From assembly GCA_025357055.1 (NCBI GenBank), contig JANXPZ010000217.1:1-35108 (forward strand): DNA of 35,108 nt. Direction: 5' to 3'. How positions within the stretch are numbered: position 1 is the stretch's first letter; each line of letters begins with the position of its first letter. Made by a program: the position numbers and the translations under genes. Below the pieces are notes generated by a model. That model searched no databases. It saw only the letters and a list, made by a program, of their open reading frames with translations, and was not told the DNA's origin. This stretch comes from Candidatus Eiseniibacteriota bacterium. GTDB lineage: Bacteria; Eisenbacteria; RBG-16-71-46. This document shows positions 1 to 7,494 of this stretch, in pieces.

Positions 1-755
1 CCGGAGCAGGCGAGCTCCGTGTCGGCGCCCCGCAGCACGCGGTACTGTTCGGGCGAAAGGATCCTGCGCCACTCGGCATCGCTCTTCACCACCTTCGCGG
101 GATCCTCGTGCGAAGGCACGCCGAGGCTCCCCGCCTTCCCGGCCGGGTCGTCGTGCGAGGGCTCGCCGGCGTTGACGAACCTCAGCACCTCCTCGACGTG
201 GCCGTTCACGTTCACCTTCGGCCAGACGCGCGCGATGCGCCCGTCCCGGCCGATCACGAAGGTCGTGCGCTGGATGCCCGTGTACGGGATGCCGTAGACG
301 CTCTGCCTGCCGTAGACGCTGTAGAGCTTCGACACCTTCGCGTCCACGTCCGCCAGCAACGGGAAGGGGAGCCTCTCCTTCTCCCGGAAGTGCTGGTGCG
401 ACCCCAGGCCGTCGTTCGACACGCCGAGCACGACGACGCCCGCCTTCTGGAGGTCGGCCGAGCGATCACGGAAGTCGCAGGCCTCCTTCGTGCAGCCCGG
501 CGTCTCGTCCTTCGGGTAGAAGTACAGCACGACGGTCTTGCCGCGGAGTTGCGAGAGCGTGACGTCCCTGCCCGTGGTCGAAGGGAGCGTGAAATCCGGC
601 GCGACCTGGCCGGTGGTGGGCAGGGCTGACGTGGTGGACGTGGGCACAGGGGCCTCCTTGCGGTCCCCCGCCCGGGCGCGTGATGCGTCCGGCAGGGCCA
701 GGATGAGTGCGACGAGGGCGGGGATGGCGAAGATGGCGAGGCGGGCGGGTCTCAT
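1..755 (-). CDS. Secreted BCP/PrxQ-type peroxiredoxin fused to MsrB (3' end outside window)
   Basis: The frame starts at ATG 755 with an AAGGAG ribosome site at 766-771 and runs open to base 1 (251 codons), so the gene is cut by the window edge. Residues 1-30 form a signal peptide with a hydrophobic core. Residues 48-200 are a BCP/PrxQ thiol peroxidase with the motif TPGCTKEACDFRD: peroxidatic Cys88 and resolving Cys93, five residues apart as in atypical 2-Cys Prx. After a linker holding two PSH(D/E)DPA repeats, residues 220-251 (KSDAEWRRILSPEQYRVLRG...TE) match the start of methionine-R-sulfoxide reductase B. The expected product removes peroxides and repairs oxidised Met in the periplasm. 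The domain order is seen directly. The MsrB catalytic cysteine and zinc motifs lie beyond the window, so activity of that half cannot be judged here. Confidence 0.88.
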   Translation of the reverse strand, partial: MRPARLAIFAIPALVALILALPDASRARAGDRKEAPVPTSTTSALPTTGQVAPDFTLPSTTGRDVTLSQLRGKTVVLYFYPKDETPGCTKEACDFRDRSADLQKAGVVVLGVSNDGLGSHQHFREKERLPFPLLADVDAKVSKLYSVYGRQSVYGIPYTGIQRTTFVIGRDGRIARVWPKVNVNGHVEEVLRFVNAGEPSHDDPAGKAGSLGVPSHEDPAKVVKSDAEWRRILSPEQYRVLRGADTELACS

Positions 756-871
756 GGGCGCGGGTCTCCTTCGGGCCTGAGACGGCGCGGGTCGCAGGGC
801 GGCGCCGCACGCTTGGCTCGGCCACACAGGAGCAGATGCGCCGGATCCGGTCGCGGCGCACGTTGATTGCA

Positions 872-910
872 GGTCCCTGACGAAGGGCGGGGGCTGCGGC
901 TGCAGGGACC
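872..910 (-). terminator. Hairpin downstream of the lipoprotein gene
   Basis: GGTCCCTG at 872-879 pairs perfectly with CAGGGACC at 903-910. It lies about 20 nt past the lipoprotein stop (933-935) and before the Prx-MsrB start. There is no clear U-tract, so it is only a candidate terminator separating the two transcription units. Confidence 0.35.
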
Positions 911-932
911 CGCGGCCCTCCGTCCCGTCCGC

Positions 933-1652
933 CTACCGGTTTGCGGCGAGCACCTTCTCCGTCCAGCTCTCGAGGGCGGGACGGATCTCCGTCAGGGGGG
1001 CGCCCTGCGCCGGCAGACGGCCGACGTAGTAGAGGTAGGTGACCCGGTTCTTCATCAGCAACACGGCCGTGCCGACGAGCGCCGCGCGCGGCCCGGTGAG
1101 TCCGTCTGCCGATTCGGGCATGCCGATCAGCGCGAAGCCGATGATGGCCTGCGCGTCGTCCCGCGTGACGGTGATGGGCACCTGTTCGCGCGGCAGGACC
1201 GTGACGTCCGCCCCGGCGGGATCGCTCACGCCCTCGCGCAGGCTCAGGGCCAGCGCCCGAATCTCGGGCCGGGCGGCCGCCCGGGCCCGTTCGTAGCGGA
1301 GCGGCATGAACTTGCGCATCTCCGCGAACAGGGCCAGCGAGCTCGCGTCCTCCGCCGGCAGGCTGCGCGCCATCTCGAACGAGGCGTGCAGGGCGCGCCG
1401 GGACGTGTCCTCGGGCGAGAAATGCGCGAGCATCTCGAGGTCCGAGGGCACGGCGATGCGGAAGGCCACGTCGGCGTCCGGATCGCGGCCGAGGTCCGAG
1501 ACCATGCCGTCCGGCGCGGGCACGTGGAAGGTCCTGCGGCTGGCCGAAACGACGGCGACGTGCGCATCGTCGCGGCCCGCGGGCGGAGCGCAGGCCGCCG
1601 CCAGGCAGCCCAGGGTGATGAGGGCGAGTGCGTGGGTTCTGACACGGCTCAC
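933..1652 (-). CDS. Hypothetical lipoprotein, 239 aa
   Basis: The start is GTG 1652, which overlaps the TGA of the upstream ABC exporter by four bases (GTGA), so translation is probably coupled. The N-terminus has a short basic segment, a hydrophobic stretch and LAAAC (Cys21), which I read as a probable lipobox. The mature part is about 215 residues with no family I recognise. It is mixed alpha/beta in appearance, with a helical middle region (about 85-140) and a C-terminal segment LVGTAVLLMKNRVTYLYYVG that looks like paired beta strands. Coupling to an exporter suggests a periplasmic partner or accessory, but that is inference from position only. Confidence 0.75.
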   Translation of the reverse strand: MSRVRTHALALITLGCLAAACAPPAGRDDAHVAVVSASRRTFHVPAPDGMVSDLGRDPDADVAFRIAVPSDLEMLAHFSPEDTSRRALHASFEMARSLPAEDASSLALFAEMRKFMPLRYERARAAARPEIRALALSLREGVSDPAGADVTVLPREQVPITVTRDDAQAIIGFALIGMPESADGLTGPRAALVGTAVLLMKNRVTYLYYVGRLPAQGAPLTEIRPALESWTEKVLAANR

Positions 1653-3493
1653 AGGGCCTCCGGCGTGGGCGTCCCGGTCACCGCGGGCTCGCGCCCCGGT
1701 GGTTCGGGAGTGAAGTCCTCGCCCGGGTTGATGAAGCGGTCGAATTCGATCTGGTACTGCTTGTCGTGGAGTTGCCGGTAACGGCCGCCCTTCGCGAACA
1801 GTTCGTCGTGCGTGCCGCGCTCGACGATCTCGCCGCCCTCGAGCACCAGGATCTGGTCGGCGCTGCGGATGGTGGAGAGCCGGTGCGCGATGACGAACGT
1901 CGTTCGCCCGTGCCGCAGGCGCCGCAGGCCGTCCTGGATCATCTGCTCGCTATCGGAGTCGAGACTCGAGGTGGCCTCGTCGAGGATCAGGATGCGCGGG
2001 TCGGCGAGGATGGCGCGCGCGATGGCGATGCGCTGGCGCTGCCCGCCCGAGAGCCGGATGCCGCGCTCGCCGACCACGGTGTCGAAGCCCTGGGGGAAGC
2101 GGTCCGCGAACTCGTCGCAATGGGCGATGTGCGCCACCGCGCGGATCTCCCGGGCGGTGGCGTTGGGCCGCGAGAAGGCGAGGTTCTCCGCGATGGTGCC
2201 GTCGAACAGGAAGTTCTCCTGGAGCACGATGCCCAGCCGCGCGCGGTAGTCCTCCAGGCGCAGGCTCGCGAGGTCGCGCCCGTCCACGAGGATGCGGCCC
2301 GACTGCGGCTGATTGAAGGCCATGACCAGGCTGATGAGCGTGCTCTTGCCCGAGCCGCTCGAGCCCACCAGCGCGGTGGTGGTCCCCGCGGTCGCGGTGA
2401 AGCTCACGTCCTTCAGCACCGGCTCGCCCGCGGTGTATCCGAACGAAACGTGCTCGAACGCGAGGTCGCCATGCAGGACGTCCAGTGCCCCGGAGCCCTG
2501 CCCGTCGCGCTCGGTGGGCGTGCCCAGGACCTCGCGGATGCGGTCGAGCCCGGCGAAGGCCTCGCTCATCTGCGTGCCGATCGAGGCGAGCTGGATGAGC
2601 GGCGCGGCCAGCATGCCGGTCAGCGCCACGTACGTGCCGAAGGTGCCGAGCGTCATGCGGCCGTCCAGGATGGCGGGCCCGCCGACCAGGATCATGAGGA
2701 TGCCGATGCCGCCGGCGATCACGCCCGCGACCGCCCCGATCGCCGAGACGCCGGTCATGGTGCGCGCGATGTTGCGCAGAAGCCGGTGCGCGCCGCGCGC
2801 GAAGACGAGCTGTTCGCGGCGCTCGGCGGTGTAGGCCTTGACCACGCGCACGCCGCCCAGGGTCTCGCCCAGGCGCCCGGTGACCTCGGCGTTGATCTTC
2901 CCGCGCTCGCGGAAGAGCGGACGCAGGGTGCCGAAGGCGATGGTCATGCCGGCGCCGAAGATCGCGAGGAAGACGAGGTTCAGCAGCGTGAGCTGCCACG
3001 AGATGGCGAAGAGCCAGATCAGCGCCACGACCGCCGTGACCACGCTGCTGGCGAGTTGCACGAGCCCGGTGCCGACCAGGTTCCGCACGCCCTCGGCGTC
3101 GGTCATCACGCGCGAGATCAGCACGCCCGTCTGGGTGGAGTCGAAGTAGCGGACCGGCAGGCGCGTGACGTGGGCCATCACCCGCTTGCGCATGTCGGTG
3201 ATGGCGCGTTGCGCGGCGACGCCGAGGAGCTGCGAGAGGACGAAGGAGCTCCCGGCCTGGATCACGGTCGCGACGCCGAGCGCCAGCGCGATCAAGGGCA
3301 GCAGCTCGGGGCGGTGCCTGCCGATGGCGTCGTCGATCACGAACTTGGGTGCGGCGGGCAGCACGAAGCCCGCCGCGCGGTTCACCAGCATCAGCGCGAA
3401 GCCGACGAGCAGCCGGCTGCGGTGCTGGCGCAGCAGGTCGCGGGCGTCGCGCCACGCCTGCGAGAAGCGCACCCTCGTCGGGGGAGAGGACAT
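1649..3493 (-). CDS. MsbA/BmrA-type ABC exporter, fused permease-ATPase half transporter
   Basis: The 614-aa product has an ABC type-1 exporter membrane domain (residues about 25-315, six membrane segments) followed by a nucleotide-binding domain. Seen directly: Walker A GSSGSGKS at 377-384, Q-loop Gln425, signature LSGGQ at 481-485, Walker B ILILDE at 501-506 and H-loop His537. All catalytic residues are intact. Length and order fit homodimeric lipid or multidrug exporters; the substrate cannot be told from sequence. I chose ATG 3493 because homology starts just after it and a -10-like TAGACT lies only seven bases upstream; a GTG at 3583 would add 30 Arg/Gly/Pro-rich residues with no family match. 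The gene overlaps the following lipoprotein gene by four bases. Confidence 0.93.
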   Translation of the reverse strand: MSSPPTRVRFSQAWRDARDLLRQHRSRLLVGFALMLVNRAAGFVLPAAPKFVIDDAIGRHRPELLPLIALALGVATVIQAGSSFVLSQLLGVAAQRAITDMRKRVMAHVTRLPVRYFDSTQTGVLISRVMTDAEGVRNLVGTGLVQLASSVVTAVVALIWLFAISWQLTLLNLVFLAIFGAGMTIAFGTLRPLFRERGKINAEVTGRLGETLGGVRVVKAYTAERREQLVFARGAHRLLRNIARTMTGVSAIGAVAGVIAGGIGILMILVGGPAILDGRMTLGTFGTYVALTGMLAAPLIQLASIGTQMSEAFAGLDRIREVLGTPTERDGQGSGALDVLHGDLAFEHVSFGYTAGEPVLKDVSFTATAGTTTALVGSSGSGKSTLISLVMAFNQPQSGRILVDGRDLASLRLEDYRARLGIVLQENFLFDGTIAENLAFSRPNATAREIRAVAHIAHCDEFADRFPQGFDTVVGERGIRLSGGQRQRIAIARAILADPRILILDEATSSLDSDSEQMIQDGLRRLRHGRTTFVIAHRLSTIRSADQILVLEGGEIVERGTHDELFAKGGRYRQLHDKQYQIEFDRFINPGEDFTPEPPGREPAVTGTPTPEAL

Positions 3494-3499
3494 GCCGCC

Positions 3500-3529
3500 G
3501 AGTCTACCGCCGGGGCGGCGCTCGGCGAA
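3500..3529 (-). promoter_or_regulatory. Candidate promoter of the ABC exporter, possibly leaderless
   Basis: On the minus strand TTCGCC, a 17-nt spacer and TAGACT precede the ATG at 3493 with only seven bases between the -10-like element and the start codon. That geometry would place transcription start at or next to the ATG. No Shine-Dalgarno sequence is visible, which fits. The -35 match is weak. Confidence 0.3.
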
Positions 3530-3658
3530 GCGCGACGGTCCGTGATCGAAGACGTTGCTCACGCGCGGGGCCCGGGCAGCCACTTCGACCGGTCGGGGGC
3601 CGCGACGCGGCGTGCCCGGGGCGGGCGGGTGGTCCCTCTCACACCGCCTCCGCCTGCC

Positions 3659-4663
3659 TCACCACTTCGCTCCCTTCGTCGCCTGCGCCTGGACCTCGGC
3701 GATCTGCTTCGGGTCGGCGGGGAACAGGTCCGCCTTCGGCAGGCGCTCCACCAGCGGCACCCAGCGCGCCTCCTGCGCGAAGACCTTCCGGAAGAGCGGC
3801 AGCGCCTCCTGCTGGCGGCCGTTCGTGTACATCGAGACCGCGGCCCAGAACTGGAGCTCCACCACGTCGGGCGCGAGTCTCATCGCCGCCTCGTAGTGGC
3901 GCAACGCCTCCTCGGGCCGCTTCTCGGCGATGGCGTTGTCGCCCGCGTCCTCGAGGTTGTAGGCGCGCCGCAGCCGCACCAGCCGCCGCAGCTCCTGGAG
4001 CGGCTCGGGGCTGTCCTCGACCCTCAGGTCGAAGAGCCGGTCGGCCCACGGCTTTCCGCTCGATCGCGCCTTCACCACCACGATCGCCGCCGACTGCCGT
4101 CCGCGGATGTCGCCGCCCGCCTGCTGCGCGGCGTCGAGCGCGGCGAGCAGCCGCTCGGCCAGATCCCCCGCCGTGCCCTCGTACGCTTTCGCCATGGCGG
4201 ACCAGATGCGGTCGTTCGCCATGAGGTTCGCCTGCACCGAGTACTGGGCGCCGCGCTGGTGCCCGGCGTCGGGGATGCAGGCCCGGCCGGTGTACGCGGC
4301 CACACCGCCCCTCGCGTCCACCATCGCCACCTGCCTGCCCTCGTTGTGCGCGTCCGCCCGCAGGAGCGAGTCGAGCGCCTGTCGCGCCGTCATCCCGGAG
4401 CGCATCAGGTCGAGGCCGTTCGGGCCGTAGTCCACCAGCACGAGCGACTGCGTGGCGACCGCCCCGACGCCGGCTTCGGCCCAGGGCACGATCGGGCCGA
4501 CGGAGAAGTAGTGCGACTGCACGGCGACACCCAGATCGCCCGTGACGGAATCGCGGGCGACGATGGAGAACGTGTGCGCGAGCGGCGTGGCGCGCGCCGG
4601 CGCGCCCGGCGAGGCGGGGGACACGGCGAGCAGCATGACCGGCAACAGCAGGGTCCAGGGCAC
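3659..4663 (-). CDS. Secreted DUF1028 (Ntn-hydrolase-like) protein with TPR-like C-terminus
   Basis: 334 aa, starting at GTG 4663 behind a perfect AAGGAGGT (4668-4675) four bases away. Residues 1-25 are a signal peptide. From HTFSIVARD (about residue 30) to RGRQSAAIVVVKA (about 200) the sequence follows the DUF1028 family: DLGVAVQSHYFSVG, GVGAVATQS, YGPNGLDLMRSGMTARQALDSL, GDIRGRQSA. DUF1028 is related in fold to Ntn-hydrolases; the Thr after the signal region is a candidate nucleophile, but the family's reaction is not established to my knowledge. Residues about 235-310 (NLEDAGDNAIAEKRPEEALRHYEAAMRL...) look like one or two TPR helices. It is divergent from the DUF5916 gene. Confidence 0.85.
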   Translation of the reverse strand: MPWTLLLPVMLLAVSPASPGAPARATPLAHTFSIVARDSVTGDLGVAVQSHYFSVGPIVPWAEAGVGAVATQSLVLVDYGPNGLDLMRSGMTARQALDSLLRADAHNEGRQVAMVDARGGVAAYTGRACIPDAGHQRGAQYSVQANLMANDRIWSAMAKAYEGTAGDLAERLLAALDAAQQAGGDIRGRQSAAIVVVKARSSGKPWADRLFDLRVEDSPEPLQELRRLVRLRRAYNLEDAGDNAIAEKRPEEALRHYEAAMRLAPDVVELQFWAAVSMYTNGRQQEALPLFRKVFAQEARWVPLVERLPKADLFPADPKQIAEVQAQATKGAKW

Positions 4664-4695
4664 GGCGACCTCCTTGAGAAGGTTATCCGCCGGGG

Positions 4696-4724
4696 AGGCT
4701 ACCAGCCGCGCGGGGGGCGGTCAC
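4696..4724 (-). promoter_or_regulatory. Candidate promoter of the DUF1028 gene
   Basis: On the minus strand GTGACC (4724-4719), a 17-nt spacer and TAGCCT (4701-4696) lie about 30 bases upstream of the GTG start and its Shine-Dalgarno sequence. The -10 hexamer is identical to the one proposed for pepT. Confidence 0.45.
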
Positions 4725-4802
4725 TTCATTTTCCGGGACCGTCCGTTCCCCACGCACCGCGGGCGAACCGCGCGGCGGAGAGGGCTCCGCAGCGGGATCG
4801 GT

Positions 4803-4841
4803 GAGGACCGCCCGATGCGCCTTGCACATCGTGCGGTCCTC
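4803..4841 (+). promoter_or_regulatory. Leader hairpin upstream of the DUF5916 gene
   Basis: GAGGACCGC (4803-4811) pairs with GCGGTCCTC (4833-4841), and the inner CGATG (4813-4817) with CATCG (4827-4831). One C/T mismatch separates the two helices and the loop is nine bases. The hairpin ends directly at the GTGGAG (4842-4847) that would serve as ribosome site for ATG 4860, so it could act on translation of the leader or on transcription. No matching known RNA family comes to mind. Confidence 0.5.
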
Positions 4842-4859
4842 GTGGAGACTACGCGCGCC

Positions 4860-7130
4860 ATGCGCCGCGTCCCCCGAATCCTCCTTGCCCTCGGCCTTGC
4901 CGCCGCGTGCGCCACCCCGGCGCAGGCGCTCGAGCGGCCGCGGGTGGCCGCGGTGCGCGCGACCGGGGCGATCCGCGTGGATGGCGTGCTCGACGAGGCC
5001 GACTGGGCGCGCGCCGCTCCCATCACGGGCTTCCGGCTCATCGAGGATCGCGAAGGCGAGGCGCCGTCGGAATCCACGGAGGTGCGCGTGCTGTTCGACG
5101 ACACGCACATCTACTTCGGCTGCCGTTGCTGGAATCGCGGGCCCGGAGCGATCCGCGCGAGCCTGGCGCCGCGCGACCAGATCCTCGAGCTGGACCAGAT
5201 CGGCGTCGCGCTCGACACCTACCGCGACCGGCGCCGCGGCTTCACCTTCGGCGTGAACCCGTACGGCGTGCAGTACGACGGCATCTTCATCGGCGGGGAG
5301 CTGGACACGCAGTGGGACGGCGTCTGGGACGCCGAGGTCACGCGCGACAGCGCGGGCTGGACCGCGGAACTGGCGATCCCGTTGAGCACCCTGCGCTTCC
5401 CGGAGCAGGGTCCCGGGGTGTGGGGGCTGTGGATCCGCCGCCAGATCCAGAAGAACGACGAGGCCTGCTCGTGGCCGCTCTACCGGAAGGCCGAGGGCGG
5501 CGACGTCCTGCTGCAGGCCGCGGACCTCACCGGGCTCGAAGGTCTCCGCGGCAGCGGCCTGTTCGACCTGCAGCCCTTCACGGCCTCGACCTGGTCCGCG
5601 CAGCGCGGGGCCGGCGGCGAGGGGGTGGCCACGGACTGGCAGCGCAAGCGCCTCACCAGCGTCGGGCTCGACGCGCGCGCGCCGCTGTCCTCGACGCTGA
5701 CGCTGAACGCGACGCTGAACCCGGACTTCAGCCAGATCGAGGCGGACGCCCTGCAGATCGACGTGAACCGGCGCTATCCGCTCCAGTTCGAGGAGAAGCG
5801 CCCCTTCTTCCTCGAGGGCGCGGACATCTTCAACACCGCGTTCGACCTGGTCTACACGCGCCGCATCACCGACCCGGCCTACGGCGCCAAGCTCACCGGC
5901 CGGCTCGGGCACGTGCGCCTCGGCGGCCACGTGGTGCGTGACGACGGCGGCGGCTCGCTCGAGGGGGTGGGCGGCGGGCCGTCGGAGGGCGTCTCCACGA
6001 AGGGCTGGTTCCAGGTCGGGCGCGCCTCCTGGGAGATCAGTGAGAACTCGAACGTGGGCGCGCTGGTGGCATTACACCAGAGCGACCGCGGCGCGGGTTT
6101 CACCGTGCCGCTCGGGGGGGAGGGCGCTTCCGAGGCCGACGGCGGCTCGAACGCCGTGTTCGCCGTGGACGCGGACGTGCGGTTGTCGCGCCGCTGGTTC
6201 TTCCACGGGCAGTTGGCGCACAGCCAGTCGCAGGCCGACACCGTCTCGTTCCCGGACCTGGCCGACAGCGCCCGCGCCGGCCTCGGCTGGGACCGGCGGC
6301 GCAGCACGAGCCGGGACGTCGCCTATGGCGGCGAGCTCGACTACAGCGACGGGGTCCGCGAGCTGCAGCTGTTCCACCAGTACCTGGGGCCCGACTTCCG
6401 CGCCGAGACCGGCTTCCTGAACCGGGTGGACCTGCGCCGGACCCGCGTGAACTCCAGCTTCATCGTGCGTCCGCAGAACGCTGTCGTGCGCTCGATCCAG
6501 CCCTTCCTCGACGGCTACGTCATGCACGACCGGACCGGCCGCCTCCAGGAGTGGTGGGTGAGCCCGATGATCGACTGGAAGTTCCAGAAGCAGACCTACG
6601 TGTACAGCGCGGTCGAACGCATCATGGAGCGCTGGCAGTCGCGTGACTACCGGAAGACCGTCGGATCGTTGTGGATGGAGAACACGACCTGGCGTGCGCT
6701 CGATCTCGAGCTGGGGGTGACCGTGGGGGACGGCCTCTTCTACGGCGAGAGCGATGCCGAGTCGTTCCGCGGCTGGTCCGAGGAGTACGAGATCGAGGCC
6801 ACGATGCGGCCCTCGCCGCGGCTCACGGCAGGGTTCTCCGCGAATCGCAACCGCTTCTCCCGCGACCACGGCCGCGGCGTGCTCTACGACGTGTGGGTGC
6901 TGGGCGCGAAGACCACCTGGCAGTTCACGCGCCGCCTCTACATGCGCGTCTATCCACAGTACGACACCGAGGCCAGGCACCTCGACGCCGATGCCCTGCT
7001 GGGCTACGTCCTTCACCCCGGCTCGGTGATCTACCTCGGATACAACGGCGACGCCGACCGGATCGCCGGCCGCCACCGCGCCACGGGGCACACGGTGTTC
7101 TTCAAGGTGTCGTACCTGTTCCAGAAGTAG
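4860..7130 (+). CDS. DUF5916 outer-membrane protein with N-terminal CBM9-like domain
   Basis: 756 aa from ATG 4860. A signal peptide (MRRVPRILLALGLAAACATPAQA) is followed by a CBM9-like sugar-binding beta-sandwich (about residues 28-215; motifs IRVDGVLDEADWARA, VRVLFDDTHIYFGCRC, WTAELAIPLSTLRF) and then the DUF5916 region to the C-terminus (LNPDFSQIEAD, QFEEKRPFFLEGADIFN). The end alternates short strands and finishes in YLFQK, as expected for a beta-barrel. Such proteins are predicted outer-membrane proteins of unknown cargo in Bacteroidota, Gemmatimonadota and Acidobacteriota. In-frame upstream starts (for example 4815) fall inside the leader hairpin and add nothing resembling the family. 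The 3' end overlaps the convergent tautomerase gene by 29 bases. Confidence 0.9.
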   Translation: MRRVPRILLALGLAAACATPAQALERPRVAAVRATGAIRVDGVLDEADWARAAPITGFRLIEDREGEAPSESTEVRVLFDDTHIYFGCRCWNRGPGAIRASLAPRDQILELDQIGVALDTYRDRRRGFTFGVNPYGVQYDGIFIGGELDTQWDGVWDAEVTRDSAGWTAELAIPLSTLRFPEQGPGVWGLWIRRQIQKNDEACSWPLYRKAEGGDVLLQAADLTGLEGLRGSGLFDLQPFTASTWSAQRGAGGEGVATDWQRKRLTSVGLDARAPLSSTLTLNATLNPDFSQIEADALQIDVNRRYPLQFEEKRPFFLEGADIFNTAFDLVYTRRITDPAYGAKLTGRLGHVRLGGHVVRDDGGGSLEGVGGGPSEGVSTKGWFQVGRASWEISENSNVGALVALHQSDRGAGFTVPLGGEGASEADGGSNAVFAVDADVRLSRRWFFHGQLAHSQSQADTVSFPDLADSARAGLGWDRRRSTSRDVAYGGELDYSDGVRELQLFHQYLGPDFRAETGFLNRVDLRRTRVNSSFIVRPQNAVVRSIQPFLDGYVMHDRTGRLQEWWVSPMIDWKFQKQTYVYSAVERIMERWQSRDYRKTVGSLWMENTTWRALDLELGVTVGDGLFYGESDAESFRGWSEEYEIEATMRPSPRLTAGFSANRNRFSRDHGRGVLYDVWVLGAKTTWQFTRRLYMRVYPQYDTEARHLDADALLGYVLHPGSVIYLGYNGDADRIAGRHRATGHTVFFKVSYLFQK

Positions 7131-7494
7131 CGCGGTTCGTGGTCTTGAAGTAGCCCTCGCGCCGCATCTCCCGGAGTTCGACCGTGAAGTCGCACGGCCG
7201 CCCGGCCCAGGCCCCCTCGAACGCCGCCTTGAGGATGGCCAGCAGGCGCTCGCCGATCTCCTGCTGCTGCGCGGGCGCGCGACCGGCGAAGATGGCGACG
7301 GTCAGGTGGACGAAGACGCTCTCCGGCGAGCCGGCTCCGACGCGGAAGCACGCGTGCGGGACCGCGCGGCTCTTGAGGTCGACGAGCCGGAACGAACCGA
7401 TCTCCACCAGGGCCTCGTGCAGGCGGGCGAAGAGCGGGCCGAAGTCCACCGGTGCGGGCAGGTTGTCGGAGTATTCCAGCGTCAGGTGCGGCAT
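7102..7494 (-). CDS. 5-carboxymethyl-2-hydroxymuconate isomerase family tautomerase
   Basis: 130 aa, the normal size for the HpaF/CHMI family. It begins MPHLTLEYSDN, giving the catalytic amino-terminal Pro of the 4-oxalocrotonate tautomerase superfamily once Met is removed. Further family positions are LFARLHEALVEIGSF, SVFVHLTVAIFAGR and a C-terminal basic tail. HpaF isomerises a muconate semialdehyde product in homoprotocatechuate breakdown; no other hpa gene is here, so the substrate is probably a different enol/keto acid. It starts inside the last 13 bases of the glcE-like gene and so is the last gene of that operon. A 2-oxo-acid-producing oxidase beside a keto-enol tautomerase makes metabolic sense but is inference. 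Its last 29 bases overlap the convergent DUF5916 gene. Confidence 0.87.
   Translation of the reverse strand: MPHLTLEYSDNLPAPVDFGPLFARLHEALVEIGSFRLVDLKSRAVPHACFRVGAGSPESVFVHLTVAIFAGRAPAQQQEIGERLLAILKAAFEGAWAGRPCDFTVELREMRREGYFKTTNRATSGTGTTP

Noticed and set aside
1766-4804. 1012-codon plus-strand frame covering the ABC exporter and DUF1028 genes
   Set aside because: Shadow of two well-supported minus-strand genes; no motifs and no ribosome site.
4542-4859. In-frame extension of the DUF5916 protein upstream of 4860
   Set aside because: It would run through the divergent DUF1028 start and the leader hairpin, and would bury the signal peptide.
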